Shown here one piece after another: positions 8,236 through 17,773 of a stretch of DNA of 64,000 bases. The DNA is taken from the NCBI RefSeq assembly GCF_900113245.1, contig NZ_FOOQ01000004.1, positions 120,441 through 184,440 on the forward strand, written 5' to 3'. Below the pieces are notes generated by a model, which was given only the letters and a program-made list of their open reading frames with translations, ran no database searches and was not told the origin of the DNA. Numbering within the stretch: position 1 is the stretch's first letter; each line of letters opens with the position of its first letter. The position numbers were made by a program, and so were the translations under genes. The DNA comes from Halopelagius inordinatus (GTDB lineage Archaea > Halobacteriota > Halobacteria > Halobacteriales > Haloferacaceae).

Positions 8236-9156
8236 TCAGGGCTCGAAGTGCGCGACGATAGGGAGGTGGTCGGAACGGTACGCCCCCTCGCGGATTCCGA
8301 GCGTCCGATACTGGAGTACCTCGGCCTCCGCGGGAGTGAAGACGTAGTCGATTCGGTCCCGTAACTCGTCGGTGAAGCCGTGGAAGGTACCCCACGGACC
8401 GTACACCGATGTCGTCCCCGCCTCGCGGCGGCCGTCCACGACGGGACTCGACCCGGCGGACCCCGTCTGACCCGTGAGGACGTGGTACGGCGGGGCCGTC
8501 GGGACCGAGTTGAGGTCGCCGGTGATGACGACCATCTCGCCGTTCTCCGAGCGCTGTTCTGCCCGCTTTCGGATGATGGCGGCCGACTCGCGGCGGGCCT
8601 CCGCATCGACGTGGGAGAAGTGAGTGTTGCAGAACCAGATGTCCGCGCCCGTCTCGTCGTGGGTCAGACTCGCCCACGTCGAGATGCGCGGGTTCTCGGC
8701 TCCCCACCCGACGCTCGGTTCGTCGGGCGTCGGCGAGAGCCAGAACACGCCCTTGTCCCGCAGTTCGAACTGATCCGAGTACCACGCTATCGGGACGGCT
8801 TCGCTCTCGTCGTCTCCGTCGCGGCCGAGTCCGTACCACTCGTAGCCGGTCACCGTCTCTCTCAGGTCGGCGAACTGGTTCGGCTGAGCCTCTTGGACGC
8901 CGAGCAGTTCGGGGTCGATCTGATCGACCGTCTCGGCGACCCGCGGGAGACGCGACCCCCACGGGTAGTCGTCTTCCGGATTGTCGTACCGGACGTTGAA
9001 CGAACAGGCCGCGAGCGTTCCCTCGTCGTCCGGTTGCTCGAACTCCGTCGTCTCGTCGGCGGAGACGCTCCCCGCGAGACCCAGACCACCGACCGCACCG
9101 ATGGCGGTTCCGACACCGACGAGCGCTTCACGTCGTGACAAGCATCCGACATTCAT
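8236..9156 (-). CDS. Tat-exported endonuclease/exonuclease/phosphatase family protein (copy 1)
   Basis: The 306-residue protein has a twin-arginine signal (SRREALVGVGTAIGAVGGLGLAGSVSA, about 8-34) and a metal-dependent EEP hydrolase domain. Active-site motifs are present in order: CSFNVRYDN, LLGVQEAQ, TGDLNSVP and a final SDHLPIVAHFE. The substrate is unknown; the family includes DNases, phosphodiesterases and phospholipases. Export folded via Tat is usual in haloarchaea. It is the downstream partner of a tandem paralogue (9362-10378), with a separate 205-bp intergenic region, so each may have its own promoter. Confidence 0.88.
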   Translation of the reverse strand: MNVGCLSRREALVGVGTAIGAVGGLGLAGSVSADETTEFEQPDDEGTLAACSFNVRYDNPEDDYPWGSRLPRVAETVDQIDPELLGVQEAQPNQFADLRETVTGYEWYGLGRDGDDESEAVPIAWYSDQFELRDKGVFWLSPTPDEPSVGWGAENPRISTWASLTHDETGADIWFCNTHFSHVDAEARRESAAIIRKRAEQRSENGEMVVITGDLNSVPTAPPYHVLTGQTGSAGSSPVVDGRREAGTTSVYGPWGTFHGFTDELRDRIDYVFTPAEAEVLQYRTLGIREGAYRSDHLPIVAHFEP

Positions 9157-9200
9157 AACGATTGTTCGTCCGCTTCCACCGCGAAAAAGTTTCTCGCCGG

Positions 9201-9214
9201 AGATATGTATATCT
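9201..9214 (-). promoter_or_regulatory. AT-rich palindrome upstream of the first EEP gene
   Basis: AGATAT-GT-ATATCT is a perfect 6-bp-arm inverted repeat in the 205 bp between the EEP paralogues, about 45 bp before the ATG at 9156. It could be a TATA region, an operator or both. The second EEP gene also has an AT-rich palindrome over its presumed TATA box. Confidence 0.35.
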
Positions 9215-9361
9215 ATTCTCGTTGATAGTAGCGGGAGGCACAGTTTCAGTCGAGAGCGACCCGACGGAGGGTTCGTCGAGCGCTGGAATCGGCGACGCCG
9301 GAGTTCCGACCGTTCGTCCGTTCCCGTTCGGGCCGGAGCGTCGAGACGAGGTGCAGTTCCG

Positions 9362-10378
9362 TCAGAGTTCGAAGGTCGCGGCGACGGGCAGGTGATCGGA
9401 GCGGTATCCGCCCTCTCGCACTTCGAGCGTCCGGTACTCGTGCACGTCGGCCGACTTCGGAGTGAAGACGTAGTCGAACCGTTCTTTCGGCTCGTTAGTG
9501 AACGCGTGATAGGTCTTCTCGGGGCCGCGTACCGACGCTTCGTCGGCCGCCGTGCGGCCGTCGACGACGGGACTCGAACCGGCGTCCGTCTGTCCCGTGA
9601 TGCTCTCGTAGGAGGGGGTCGAAGGCTCGTTGTTGAGGTCGATACTGACGACCGGGACTTCGCCGTTCTTCGTCCGTTCGACCGCTCGCTGTCGAATCAG
9701 TTCGGCCGAGTTCCGGCGAGTCCTCCAACTGGCAGAGGAGACGTGAGCGTTGCAGAACCAGATGTCGGTTCCCGTCGCCGTGTCGGTGAGACTCGCCCAC
9801 GTCGATATTCTGGGGTACCGGGCCGCCCATCCGATACTCGGCTTCTCGGGCGTCGGCGAGAGCCAAAACTCTCCCGTCTCTCGCATCTCGAAGCGGTTCG
9901 TCGCCCACGCGACGGGAACGGCCTCGCTCTCCTCGCCACCCTCGCGGCCGATGCCGTACCACTCGTAGTCGGGAAACGCCTCTCTGAGGTCCGAAAACTG
10001 CCCGGGTTTGGCCTCTTGGATACCCAACAGGCCGGGTTCGAGTCCGCCGATAGCCTCGGTGACGCGGGGCCGACGCGACTCCCACGGGTGGTCGCTGTTC
10101 GAGGTTTCGTGCAAGATATTGAACGAACAGGCCGTGATCGGTCCGTCGTCGGGCGGCCCGGAGTCGTCGGCGTCGTCGGACTGACCCGAATCCGTCGTGC
10201 TGTCAGACTGCCCGGAGTCCGCTGTGCGTTCGGACTGTCCCGAGTCGTCAGCGTCGTCGGATTGGCCGGAATCGTCGGAGCTGAAAAGGTGTCCGAGAAC
10301 GCCGCCGCCGCCGGCTACCGCGAGTACGGCACCGGCGCCCAAAAGCGTCTCCCGACGCGACGGAGATGATTCGTCCAT
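9362..10378 (-). CDS. Tat-exported endonuclease/exonuclease/phosphatase family protein (copy 2, repeat linker)
   Basis: The 338-residue paralogue of the downstream gene has a Tat signal (SRRETLLGAGAVLAVAGGGG, about 8-27). A Ser/Asp/Gly-rich linker with a 9-residue period (DSGQS-x4, about residues 36-80) separates it from the EEP domain. CSFNILHET, LLGIQEAK and SDHLPVAATFEL match copy 1. The GDxN motif reads SIDLNNEP, so Gly is replaced by Ile while Asp and Asn remain. Copy 1 lacks the linker, so the linker was gained or lost after duplication. The linker probably acts as a surface tether or spacer, which is inference. Confidence 0.86.
   Translation of the reverse strand: MDESSPSRRETLLGAGAVLAVAGGGGVLGHLFSSDDSGQSDDADDSGQSERTADSGQSDSTTDSGQSDDADDSGPPDDGPITACSFNILHETSNSDHPWESRRPRVTEAIGGLEPGLLGIQEAKPGQFSDLREAFPDYEWYGIGREGGEESEAVPVAWATNRFEMRETGEFWLSPTPEKPSIGWAARYPRISTWASLTDTATGTDIWFCNAHVSSASWRTRRNSAELIRQRAVERTKNGEVPVVSIDLNNEPSTPSYESITGQTDAGSSPVVDGRTAADEASVRGPEKTYHAFTNEPKERFDYVFTPKSADVHEYRTLEVREGGYRSDHLPVAATFEL
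10139..10273 (-). repeat. 27-bp imperfect tandem repeat encoding DSGQS units
   Basis: A 27-bp unit repeats about four and a half times inside the second EEP gene. The encoded 9-mers are DSGQSDDAD, DSGQSERTA, DSGQSDSTT, DSGQSDDAD and a degenerate DSGPPDD. Units one and four encode identical residues, so the array may vary in copy number between strains. Confidence 0.75.
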
Positions 10379-10402
10379 CTTCTCTATATCCGAGCTGCGT
10401 CC

Positions 10403-10419
10403 TGTAAATATATTTTACA
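10403..10419 (-). promoter_or_regulatory. Palindromic TATA region of the second EEP gene
   Basis: TGTAAATATATTTTACA is a perfect 6-bp inverted repeat around TATAT. It lies 25-41 bp upstream of the ATG at 10378, the position expected for a TATA box of a leaderless transcript. A palindrome over the TATA box is a plausible repressor site. Confidence 0.5.
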
Positions 10420-10551
10420 CTAACCGGAGACTGTGTTGTTTAACAGGGAATGTCCGTTGAGGACCGGTCGATTTGCCGTCGGTCGCTCGTCCGTGCGACC
10501 CCGTGGCGGCACTCGAAAACACTTATTCGTACGCTCCGACTCGGGACGCAT

Positions 10552-12477
<1,926 letters not shown>

Positions 12478-12537
12478 AACCCGCCCCGTCGATTCGTCCG
12501 CGCGCGGAGGGGCGGGCGTTCGCCGTCTCGGAACGGG

Positions 12538-12681
12538 TCACCACACCGGCGTGAGCAGGAAGGCGAGCGTCAATCCGGTCAGCGCGACGGACGCCTTCGC
12601 AACCGCACGCCGGAGGTGGCGTTTGATTTCCGAAACTATGCTCGCCGTCCGACGTTCCGCGGCTCGTTCGTGGTCTTGCAT
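12538..12681 (-). CDS. Small single-pass membrane protein candidate
   Basis: A 47-codon ATG frame encodes a charged N-terminal helix (MQDHERAAERRTASIVSEIK...) followed by one hydrophobic segment (ASVALTGLTLAFLLTPVW) at the C-terminus, like a tail-anchored protein. A TATA-like GTTTATCC (about 12743-12750, minus strand) lies some 65 bp upstream and would give a leader near 35 nt. It is convergent with thrS. I do not recognise a family. It could be a fortuitous frame, but the amphipathic-plus-membrane layout and the promoter favour a gene. Confidence 0.5.
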   Translation of the reverse strand: MQDHERAAERRTASIVSEIKRHLRRAVAKASVALTGLTLAFLLTPVW

Positions 12682-12940
12682 TCGGGGCACCTCCCGGCGT
12701 CCGCGCCGGGGCTGTGTATCGTTCGCAAACGGAGAGAGAACGGATAAACGCCGCCGACGGTTGGAGGAGTGAAACAGTCGAGAACGGCCCTCCCTGCGCT
12801 CGGATCGTTCCCGCCTCGGTCGGTCGATTACGCCCGAGCTAGCGGGTGAAACAGTTTCTAATTGAGAACCTAGCGCGGCGGGGTCGGCCGTCCCCCTACG
12901 TCCGGCGGAGGAGAGACCACCGTCGAATGTCAGAACGAGC

Positions 12941-12949
12941 GAATTTTAA
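12941..12949 (+). promoter_or_regulatory. TATA box of the universal stress gene
   Basis: GAATTTTAATC lies about 27 bp upstream of ATG 12973, giving an essentially leaderless transcript. The remaining 12682-12940 region contains nothing else that I can support. Confidence 0.55.
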
Positions 12950-12972
12950 TCGAGACGGACGAAGCTAGCGGT

Positions 12973-13482
12973 ATGACGTTCGTCGTGCCCTTCGACGGGT
13001 CGGAACTGGCCGAGGCGGCTCTCGTCCGGGCGGTGGAGTTCGCATCGGTCTTCGAGGAAGACGTGGTAGCCGTCGCGGTGATTCCGAACAGGAACCGCGA
13101 CTACGCCCGAGAACACGGATGGCTCGGCCCCGACGAGGCGTTCGAGATGTCGTCCGTCGTCTCAAAACTGCACCGGCGGGTCGTCGAACTCTGTCCGAGC
13201 GCCGACTTTCGACACGAGGTCGTAGACCGGTTCGCCCCCGCGGGGACGATAGCGCGGGAACTGCGGCGAACGGCCGAAGAGGAGGGCGCCTCGATGGTGT
13301 TCGTCGGCAGCGAGAACGCCGGACGCATCGTGTCGCCGGTGAGCAGCGTCGGGCGCAACGTCGCCGCGGACGATTCCTACGACGTAGTCGTCGTCCGTCA
13401 CCGGCGACCGACGAAAGTGAAGAAACTCAGGGAGTCGTCGCCGCACCGCCACTCGAAGTCGGACTTCTACCTGCCCGACTGA
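12973..13482 (+). CDS. Universal stress protein (UspA family)
   Basis: The 169-residue single-domain protein opens with the Usp beta1-loop (VVPFDGSELAEAAL) and ends the fold with the nucleotide-binding signature VGSENAGRIVSPVSSVGRNV, close to the ATP-binding G-2x-G-9x-G(S/T) pattern. The last 25 residues (KVKKLRESSPHRHSKSDFYLPD) are a basic tail beyond the usual domain. It is a cytoplasmic stress-associated protein of unknown specific role; haloarchaea carry dozens. It converges on the hydrolase gene that follows. Confidence 0.9.
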   Translation: MTFVVPFDGSELAEAALVRAVEFASVFEEDVVAVAVIPNRNRDYAREHGWLGPDEAFEMSSVVSKLHRRVVELCPSADFRHEVVDRFAPAGTIARELRRTAEEEGASMVFVGSENAGRIVSPVSSVGRNVAADDSYDVVVVRHRRPTKVKKLRESSPHRHSKSDFYLPD

Positions 13483-13539
13483 GAGCGTACCCGAGTGAAG
13501 CGCTCCGCCCGACGGAGTCCGTAGCCGCTTTTGGGTCTC

Positions 13540-14973
13540 TCAGACGGTCGGAGCCGTCTCCGCCCGCGCCGTCTGCCGGTCGAGTTCGCGCGCCACCGTC
13601 CGTTGGTACGCGTCGCCCCGAATCAGTCGAGAGAGGACGCCGAAGTGTCCCCCGTCCCACTCGGAGACGTTTCGGCGCGGGAGTCGCCACCGGCGGACGA
13701 GGGCCTCTGCGGTCTCCGTCGGAGCGACGTCGTCGTCGGATCCGTAGACGACGAGTATCCGTTCGGGGTCGAGCGCCGGGTCCGCGGGCGGATTGAGGAG
13801 GGGAGCGAACTCCCGAAGGTGGCGGCCCGTCCATCCGGCCGCAGAGAGGGCGTCGCCGAGTTCGACGGCGTCGCCCAACCGACTCGACGTGATGGTCTGG
13901 TCTATCGCGCCCGGCATCCCTATCGGAGCGACAAAGTCCGGCCGCATCGACTCGGCCCACAGGTCACAGTGCCCGGCGACGTGGAGGGCGACGGTGCCGC
14001 CGAGACTGAGGCCGCCGACGCCGACGCGGGGTGCGCCCTCCGTCCGCGCCCAGTCGACGAAGACGCCCGCCTCCTTCGACGCCGCGGCGTAGAGTTCGAA
14101 CATCCCCACCGGCGCGCGTGCGAGGTACGGTTCGCCGCTGTACCGCCCGCGCGGTTCGCGGTGGGCGTGCCACGGCGCGTCGGGGAGGACGACGCGGTAC
14201 CCCTCTCGGGCGAGGCGGCGACCCACGGCCTCCTCTTCGGGCCAGTAGCCGGCCAGGTCGCCGAGAGACGCCAGTCCGCCGTAGAAGACGAACGTCGGCA
14301 GGTCCCCCTCCGCGTCGTCCGGTTCGTAGACGCGGGCGGTGGCGGTGTCGCCGACGTGTAACGCCGGCGTCTCGAACCGCAGTCTGAACTCCGTCGTCCC
14401 CGGGCCGTGGACCGTCGCAGACCGGGTGACGCGCGGGAGCGCCTCCGTCACGGTGGCGTCCGAAAAGCCGTAGAGACGGTCCGGGTCCGCGAGTTCCCGC
14501 GCCCACTTTCCCGCGGCGTCGCTGGGGTCCGGCACGTCGTACTTCACCGGCGGGACGTGGTGGTCGCGCGCGATGAACCCGAACAGGTCGTCCGGGCGGG
14601 CGTGCGCATCGGAGATTCGGCGTCGCTCGCGTTCGAGTGCGACGCGTCGGTCCGGTCCGGCGTCAGCGTCGCCCCAGAAGACGGCCTCCCAGCGTTCGGT
14701 CACCTCCTCGTACGCCTCGCGAACCTCGGCGTACCGCGCGAGTGCCGCCTCGATTCTGTCGTGGAGATGCGGGGCGGGAGGTGCGTCCGCCTCGCGGAGG
14801 AACGCCTCGGGACCCGACCCGAGGGCGACGTCCGCCGCCGCGCGGAGGCGGTATCCGGCGAACTGCCGCGGGAGCGAACGCATCTTCAGCGACTCGAACG
14901 GGCCTGTGGCCGTCACCGCGCCGAGGGGCGACGAGAGGAACTTCTGGATTCTCGGAGTGTTGAGTCGGTCCAT
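13540..14973 (-). CDS. Alpha/beta-hydrolase family esterase
   Basis: The 477-residue protein has a long N-terminal helical region of about 200 residues, then an alpha/beta-hydrolase fold. The nucleophile elbow is GGLSLGG (Ser about 322). The likely catalytic Asp follows in VVYGSDDDVAP (about 409), and the His is in DGGHFGVL (about 441). FVFYGGLASLGD may supply the oxyanion-hole strand. No signal peptide is present. The substrate is unknown; long N-terminal additions occur in dienelactone-hydrolase/acetyl-xylan-esterase-like branches. Confidence 0.8.
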   Translation of the reverse strand: MDRLNTPRIQKFLSSPLGAVTATGPFESLKMRSLPRQFAGYRLRAAADVALGSGPEAFLREADAPPAPHLHDRIEAALARYAEVREAYEEVTERWEAVFWGDADAGPDRRVALERERRRISDAHARPDDLFGFIARDHHVPPVKYDVPDPSDAAGKWARELADPDRLYGFSDATVTEALPRVTRSATVHGPGTTEFRLRFETPALHVGDTATARVYEPDDAEGDLPTFVFYGGLASLGDLAGYWPEEEAVGRRLAREGYRVVLPDAPWHAHREPRGRYSGEPYLARAPVGMFELYAAASKEAGVFVDWARTEGAPRVGVGGLSLGGTVALHVAGHCDLWAESMRPDFVAPIGMPGAIDQTITSSRLGDAVELGDALSAAGWTGRHLREFAPLLNPPADPALDPERILVVYGSDDDVAPTETAEALVRRWRLPRRNVSEWDGGHFGVLSRLIRGDAYQRTVARELDRQTARAETAPTV

Positions 14974-15155
14974 GACGTTCGGTACGCGTGAGAGCGTATT
15001 GACACTAGGGACGCGGGAGCCTCACCGTCGGTGAGTGCGTCCCTTCGAAGTCGCGCCGAGGACGACGAGGAGGGTACAAACGTCAAAACGAGCGAAGGGA
15101 CCGCCGACGAAGACCACCGGGTTCACGAAAGCTGGCGGCGGCGGAAGTACGCCGG

Positions 15156-16121
15156 TCAGTCGGCGTCGTAACCGTGCGACGACGTGGAGGGCGACGGCGA
15201 ATCACCCAGTCCGAGGCGCGCGCGGAAGGCGTCGCGCTTTACGAGTGCGAACCCGGCGAAGACGGCGAGAAAGCCGACGAGCGTCTGCCCGCTGATAGCG
15301 TGGTCGAGAATCGCCCAACTCACCGTCGAGGCGACGACCGGTTCGAGATATCCGATGAGGTTCACCTCCGTCGCGCCGACGCGGTCCAAGAGGGTGAAGT
15401 AGATGAGGAAGGCGACGACGCCGGAGACGAGCGTCAGATACGCCAGCGAGGCGACGGCGGGGACCGTCCACTCGACGCTCGCGACGGATTCGCCGCGGGC
15501 GAACGACGCTCCGAAGAGGATGACCGCGCCGAGGAGCATCGCCCACGCCTGCATCGACTCCGTCGGTAGACTCACCCGAAGCGGACGGCCGATGACGGCC
15601 CCGAAGGCGAACGTCACGCATCCGAGGAAGATGAGGCCGATACCGAGGATGTCCGCAGACAGGAGGTTCGCCGGGTCGGGGTCCGCGACGACGACGACGC
15701 CCGCGATGCCGAGCAGAAAGCCGAGCACGCCGAATCGGTCCAGCGACTCGTCGAGGACGATGGCCGCGAAGACGGCCGTCAGTACCGGAGAGAGGCTGAC
15801 GACCACCGAGGAGACGGCGCCCGGAACGTGCATCTGACCGAGATAGAGGAGAGCGTGATAGGCGGCGATTATCAGACCGCCGGCGATGGCGACGCTCAGG
15901 AACTCGTCACGCCCGCGCGGGAGAAGGCGGTCGGCCGAGACGGCAGCGTAGCCCAGGATAATCGCACCCGCCGCCGCGTACCGGATGGCCGCAAACAGCA
16001 TCGGCGGAAAGTACGGTAGTCCGACTTCGATAGCGACGAACGAGGTGCCCCAGAAGCACGCGAGCGTGAGAAACAACGCCGCGTCGCGTCCTGCAGAACC
16101 GAATCGAGCGAGTGGATTCAT
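15156..16121 (-). CDS. DMT superfamily transporter (EamA type)
   Basis: The 321-residue integral membrane protein has about ten hydrophobic helices in two homologous EamA halves (about 15-145 and 165-295). It opens with ALFLTLACFWGTSFVAIEVGL, the typical first helix. The second half has the GATEVNLIGYLEPVVASTVSWAILD signature. It probably exports a metabolite or amino acid. ATG 16121 is preferred; an in-frame extension to 16199 would add 26 polar residues. The adjacent divergent Lrp-type regulator is a candidate controller. Confidence 0.9.
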   Translation of the reverse strand: MNPLARFGSAGRDAALFLTLACFWGTSFVAIEVGLPYFPPMLFAAIRYAAAGAIILGYAAVSADRLLPRGRDEFLSVAIAGGLIIAAYHALLYLGQMHVPGAVSSVVVSLSPVLTAVFAAIVLDESLDRFGVLGFLLGIAGVVVVADPDPANLLSADILGIGLIFLGCVTFAFGAVIGRPLRVSLPTESMQAWAMLLGAVILFGASFARGESVASVEWTVPAVASLAYLTLVSGVVAFLIYFTLLDRVGATEVNLIGYLEPVVASTVSWAILDHAISGQTLVGFLAVFAGFALVKRDAFRARLGLGDSPSPSTSSHGYDAD

Positions 16122-16330
16122 CGATGTATTTCTCCATCTGAGACGGTCGTTGTTAAACCTGACTACAACGTACCTCCATTGAATTGGATTCACACACAAA
16201 GAAATGCCCTATTAGGTCCTGAAAGATCAATACAATAGTAGAGCGTGGGAGAAACGTGTAATCCGGTTGACGACGCGTCCGATAGCGGTGGATGTTAAGC
16301 GACCGGAGACGTATCCTCTCGCAACTGGTC

Positions 16331-16822
16331 ATGGACGAACGAGACATCCGCCTGTTGAAGGCGATATCCGACTTAGAGACGGGGAGTCCCGAGAGACTCC
16401 ACGAGGAGACCGACATCCCCGTCTCGACGATCCACTACCGACTCAACAATCTCCGCGATGCGGGCGTCATCGAGAACGACCTGTACGATTTGGACATAGA
16501 GAAGGTCGGACTCGACGTGACCGTTCTCGTCGAGATTCTCGCGGACTACAGCGGGTCGCACCACGACTTCGAAGAGAAGATTCTCGACGTCGAAGGCGTG
16601 ACGCAGGCGTACTTCACCATGGGTGAGACGGATTTCATCGTCGTCGCGCATCTCTCGGGCAGGGAGATGGTCGAGCGACTCATCACCGACTTCGAGACGA
16701 TAGAGGAGGTCCAACGGACGAACTCCACGTTCGTCATCTCGACGCTCCGGGACAGTCACCGGGCGCTACAGAACTACAGTCTGGAGACGCTTCTCGACGA
16801 ACTCCTCGACGAGGAGAAGTAA
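16331..16822 (+). CDS. Lrp/AsnC family transcriptional regulator
   Basis: The 163-residue protein has an N-terminal winged helix (MDERDIRLLKAISDLETGSPERLHEETDIPVSTIHYRLNNL, helix-turn-helix about 20-45) and a C-terminal RAM/AsnC ligand domain (about 75-150, with VEGVTQAYFTMGETDFIVVAHL). Such proteins sense amino acids and bind DNA as dimers or octamers. ATG 16331 is preferred to 16292 because the family begins at this MDERD. It is divergent from the DMT transporter across 209 bp, which suggests it regulates that transporter. This is inference. Confidence 0.9.
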   Translation: MDERDIRLLKAISDLETGSPERLHEETDIPVSTIHYRLNNLRDAGVIENDLYDLDIEKVGLDVTVLVEILADYSGSHHDFEEKILDVEGVTQAYFTMGETDFIVVAHLSGREMVERLITDFETIEEVQRTNSTFVISTLRDSHRALQNYSLETLLDELLDEEK

Positions 16823-16918
16823 AACCCTCATTATCGTCGTCTAGACTCTTAATTTCCGGCGATAAACGCGTTGTTGTCAGAATAGCGTTTATTGTGGTCG
16901 GTTCCGAGAGAAGACAGT

Positions 16919-17272
16919 GTGAGCCGACACGTCACTCCGGCGACACGGGCGGTCACCGACGTCCGAATCGTCCGGCCGATGAACGACCACGGCGCGATGA
17001 CGGTGAGAGTCGAGTCCGGAAACGAAGTGCGACAGATAGTCGAGTACGGATCGAGCGACGTCAGAGACGCACTCGAACGGTTACCCGCGGGGACGACGGT
17101 TCCGCTGGAGACGGAAGCGGTCGGGATGCGCGGGAACGCGTGGCGCGCCGTCGAACTCGGCGACGACCGAAACACGCGGGACACGTCGTCCTCGCGGACG
17201 GAGTACGGCGCAGAGCAGACGTACGCTCCCGGCGACGAGACGCACGAACAGCCAGAGACGGTCCAGTCCTGA
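16919..17272 (+). CDS. Uncharacterised haloarchaeal protein with PMNDHG motif (copy 1)
   Basis: The product is 117 residues from GTG 16919 (MSRHVTPATRAVTDVRIVRP). Its core VRIVRPMNDHGAMTVRVESG...VRQIVEYGSSDVRDALERLPAGTTVPLE matches the protein at 50629-50916, so the two are paralogues. The fold looks like a small beta-rich domain of about 75 residues, here followed by a 40-residue polar tail absent from the other copy. I do not recognise a function. A TATA-like GCGTTTATTGTGG at 16885-16897 lies 22-34 bp upstream and supports this start. Confidence 0.75.
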   Translation: MSRHVTPATRAVTDVRIVRPMNDHGAMTVRVESGNEVRQIVEYGSSDVRDALERLPAGTTVPLETEAVGMRGNAWRAVELGDDRNTRDTSSSRTEYGAEQTYAPGDETHEQPETVQS

Positions 17273-17399
17273 CGGAACCGCGCCGAACGTCGGTGCAACC
17301 GACGTCTCCGCTACGACGGTGAGAAGAACGATCCGCTTCGGTCGTCTGGCACCACGACGAGGGCGAATGTCGTACCGACGACGCCTCCGTCCGGCGATT

Positions 17400-17419
17400 T
17401 TTACTGGAAACCCGGTGTG
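17400..17419 (-). repeat. Isolated ORB-like origin recognition box
   Basis: TTTACTGGAAACCCGGTGTG matches the inverted form of origin box ORB5 (59057-59076) at 18 of 20 positions, and ORB9 at 17 of 20. It sits alone about 42 kb from the origin, between the PMNDHG gene and tRNA-Lys, with no DUE or orc1 gene nearby. Its similarity to the origin boxes is direct; Orc1 binding is inference. Confidence 0.55.
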
Positions 17420-17460
17420 CGGTCGGCGGCGCGGACGCTCCGAGTTCGAGAGTAGTGAAA

Positions 17461-17483
17461 ACGGGCGGGAGGGAGTTGAACCA
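17461..17483 (-). repeat. Partial copy of the tRNA-Lys 3' end
   Basis: ACGGGCGGGAGGGAGTTGAACC repeats the 3' acceptor/T-arm end of the tRNA-Lys gene (17550-17572) with a single missing C. The copy lies 89 bp from the original, in the same orientation. The 5' part of a tRNA is not present. It may be an attachment-site scar or a slippage product. Confidence 0.6.
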
Positions 17484-17550
17484 CGCCGAGACTCACTTCG
17501 TTCGTCTCGTCTCGTTCGACTCCGCCCGCAGTCCGATTACCGTCCGAGGA

Positions 17551-17624
17551 CGGGCCGGGAGGGAGTTGAACCCCCGACCGTCTGATTAAGAGTCAGACGC
17601 TCTACCTAACTGAGCTACCGGCCC
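17551..17624 (-). tRNA. tRNA-Lys (anticodon CTT)
   Basis: Read on the minus strand, the 74-nt gene folds with a 7-bp acceptor (GGGCCGG/CCGGCCC), a D-arm GCTC/GAGC, an anticodon arm TCTGA-CTCTTAA-TCAGA giving anticodon CTT, and a T-arm around GGTTCAACTCC. The discriminator base is G. No intron is visible and CCA is not encoded. It decodes AAG. Confidence 0.95.
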
Positions 17625-17740
17625 TCGCAATTTCTCGTAACGGAGGGGTAAGTAAATGTGTTTCCTTTCGGCCCCGTTCGAGCGGTCGTATCGCGCCTCG
17701 CGGGCCCCGACGAGTTCCGCTCGCTCGTCGAAACGAGTGC

Positions 17741-17748
17741 TGTTAAGT
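17741..17748 (+). promoter_or_regulatory. TATA box of the KTN-DHH gene
   Basis: TGTTAAGTG lies about 27-33 bp upstream of ATG 17774, supporting that start and a leaderless transcript. Confidence 0.5.
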
Positions 17749-17773
17749 GTCGTCCGCCAGAATTGCAAGTAAC

